Position numbers and translations under genes: made by a program. A stretch of 7,863 nt of DNA from Pseudonocardiaceae bacterium (GTDB taxonomy: Bacteria; Actinomycetota; Actinomycetes; Mycobacteriales; Pseudonocardiaceae), in the NCBI GenBank assembly GCA_025937115.1, contig JAICSB010000139.1, positions 1-7,863 on the forward strand. The letters are read 5' to 3'. Shown here one piece after another: positions 6,974 through 7,863 of this stretch. How positions within the stretch are numbered: the stretch's first letter is position 1; each line of letters opens with the position of its first letter. The notes below the pieces were generated by a model that was not told where the DNA came from, searched no databases, and saw only the letters and a program-made list of their open reading frames with translations.

Positions 6974-7537
6974 GTGGCCGTGAACTCGATGATGGTCCCG
7001 CTCGGCACGCCAGCCCCGCCGTTTGCCTTGCCATCTCTGGACGGCGAGATCGTGGCTTCTGATGGTCTTGCCGCTGGCCGGCCACTGCTGGTGATGTTCC
7101 TGTCCAATCACTGTCCTTATGTCCGGCACCTCGAGCGAGAACTGGGCGCGCTGGTTGCCGAGTACGCACCCCGCGTGACTGCGGTGGCGATTTGCAGCAA
7201 CGACACCGAGAGGTACCCCGACGATGGTGTCGAAGGGCTGACTGAGCAGGCTCACCGCGCGGTGTTCACCTTCCCGTACCTGCTGGACGACAGCCAGCAG
7301 ATCGCGCGGGACTACCAGGCCGCGTGCACCCCGGACTTCTTCGTCTATGACGGCCAGCGCCGGCTTGCCTACCGGGGCGAGTTCGACGAGTCCCGCCCAC
7401 GCAACGACGCGCCGGTGACCGGCAAGGCATTGCGGGAGGCGCTGGACCTGGTACTGGCTGGACAGCCGGTTCCCGAACCACAGGTGCCCAGCATCGGGTG
7501 CGGCATCAAGTGGAAGCCGGGCAACGAGCCGTCCTGA
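6974..7537 (+). CDS. Thioredoxin-fold peroxiredoxin-like protein (PRX_like1 type)
   Basis: Cytosolic protein of 187 aa with an AhpC/TSA-like thioredoxin fold. The N-terminus LGTPAPPFALPSLDG (10-24) is the usual opening of peroxiredoxins and TlpA-like proteins. The key motif is NHCPYVRH (45-52) with Cys47 in the active-site position; the CxxC partner position is Val50, so this is not a dithiol thioredoxin. ACTPDFFVYD (117-126) holds Cys118 with the cis-Pro region, and the tail SIGCGIKWKPGNEP (173-186) is typical of the PRX_like1 subgroup. A role in thiol redox chemistry or peroxide removal is likely, but the substrate is unknown. GTG 6974 lies 18 bases after the AIM24 stop without a Shine-Dalgarno; GTG 6980 or ATG 6989 are alternatives. 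No promoter hexamer is seen in the gap, so it is probably co-transcribed with the AIM24 gene. It converges on the next gene after 25 bases. Confidence 0.87.
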   Translation: MAVNSMMVPLGTPAPPFALPSLDGEIVASDGLAAGRPLLVMFLSNHCPYVRHLERELGALVAEYAPRVTAVAICSNDTERYPDDGVEGLTEQAHRAVFTFPYLLDDSQQIARDYQAACTPDFFVYDGQRRLAYRGEFDESRPRNDAPVTGKALREALDLVLAGQPVPEPQVPSIGCGIKWKPGNEPS

Positions 7538-7562
7538 CCGTTGTGCACGCGGCTGCGCCCGG

Positions 7563-7863
7563 TTACATCTGGCCTACTGCGGTCACCCACACTACGGCGG
7601 TCCCGGACTCGTCCGACGCCGCTAGATCGACCTCGGCAGTGATGGCCCAGTCGTGATGCCCGGCCGGATCGTCGAGAATCTGCCGCACGACCCACCGGTC
7701 CGGCTGCTGGTCGATGATCAGCAGATCCGGGCCGCGGGCGTCAGCGCCGGTGCCGATCTCGGCATGCTCGACGAAGTATGGTTCCACGGCCTGGCGCCAG
7801 GACTGCGCGTCCCATCCGGCGTCCGCGTCGAGCTCCCCGAGCTCCTCCCACCGCTGGCGAGCA
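7563..7863 (-). CDS. C-terminal end of a probable DUF3516 DEAD/DEAH-box helicase (5' end outside window)
   Basis: An open frame on the minus strand runs in from the right edge and ends at TAA (7565-7563), giving 99 visible residues. It reads ARQRWEELGELDADAGWDAQ at the start, then EPYFVEHAEIGTGADARGPD, a WVVRQILDDPAGHHDWAI segment and finally AEVDLAASDESGTAVVWVTA. This acidic, Trp-containing end with DDPxGxxDW and EVDLxASDE resembles the C-terminal DUF3516 domain attached to actinobacterial superfamily 2 RNA helicases. The helicase motifs themselves would lie upstream, outside the window, so the enzyme activity is inferred. The internal GTG at 7787 is not the real start, because the frame continues open to the edge with the same composition. 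It converges with the peroxiredoxin-like gene, and the 25 bases between show no convincing hairpin. Confidence 0.72.
   Translation of the reverse strand, partial: ARQRWEELGELDADAGWDAQSWRQAVEPYFVEHAEIGTGADARGPDLLIIDQQPDRWVVRQILDDPAGHHDWAITAEVDLAASDESGTAVVWVTAVGQM

Noticed and set aside
6380..7255. 291-codon minus-strand frame across the AIM24 and peroxiredoxin-like genes
   Set aside because: It is antisense to two recognised genes and lacks any domain signature.
7538..7562. Terminator between the peroxiredoxin-like gene and the convergent helicase gene
   Set aside because: Only four-base complementary arms (ACCG/CGGT) and a short GTGCAC palindrome are present; nothing stable enough.

Overview
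The window is high-GC DNA from an actinobacterium. GTG starts are frequent, and several -10 hexamers sit directly on start codons, as in leaderless transcripts. The core gene set (Rv2179c-type exoribonuclease, class II DAHP synthase AroG, Ser/Thr kinase PknL, Rv2175c-type DNA-binding protein) matches the Rv2175c to Rv2179c neighbourhood of Mycobacterium tuberculosis as I remember it. Two things point outside Mycobacterium, probably to Pseudonocardiales (Amycolatopsis or Saccharopolyspora relatives): a phosphofructokinase with pyrophosphate-type residues placed beside aroG, and a PknL that carries PASTA repeats. The order-level placement is inference.

Layout. Positions 1-252 hold the C-terminal end of a tyrosine recombinase cut by the window edge. 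On the + strand follow an Rv2179c-like 3'-5' exoribonuclease (289-792), a phosphofructokinase of predicted PPi-dependent type (873-1895) and aroG (1944-3332). AroG converges on pknL (3345-5276, - strand) with only 12 bases between them and a perfect inverted repeat at the junction. PknL is divergent from the gene for its probable substrate, an Rv2175c-like DNA-binding protein (about 5342-5719, +). The pknL start codon lies inside a 15-base palindrome just after a good -10 hexamer. Next come a small MT0933-like putative antitoxin without a visible toxin (5843-6043, +), a strong hairpin (6076-6122), an AIM24-family gene that looks leaderless (6227-6955, +) and a thioredoxin-fold peroxiredoxin-like gene (6974-7537, +). 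The right edge holds the C-terminal 99 residues of a probable DUF3516 helicase on the - strand (7563-7863).

How the genes fit together. PFP acts on upper glycolysis, and AroG uses PEP and erythrose-4-phosphate for the first step of the shikimate pathway, so the pair may link sugar flux to aromatic amino acid synthesis. PknL and the Rv2175c-like protein form a known kinase and substrate pair in M. tuberculosis, and the palindrome between them could be an operator. The rest looks like ordinary chromosomal housekeeping content. I did not find a wholly new system. The points most worth a second look are the PPi-type PFK, the four-PASTA PknL with its divergent palindrome, and the orphan antitoxin-like gene with its downstream hairpin.
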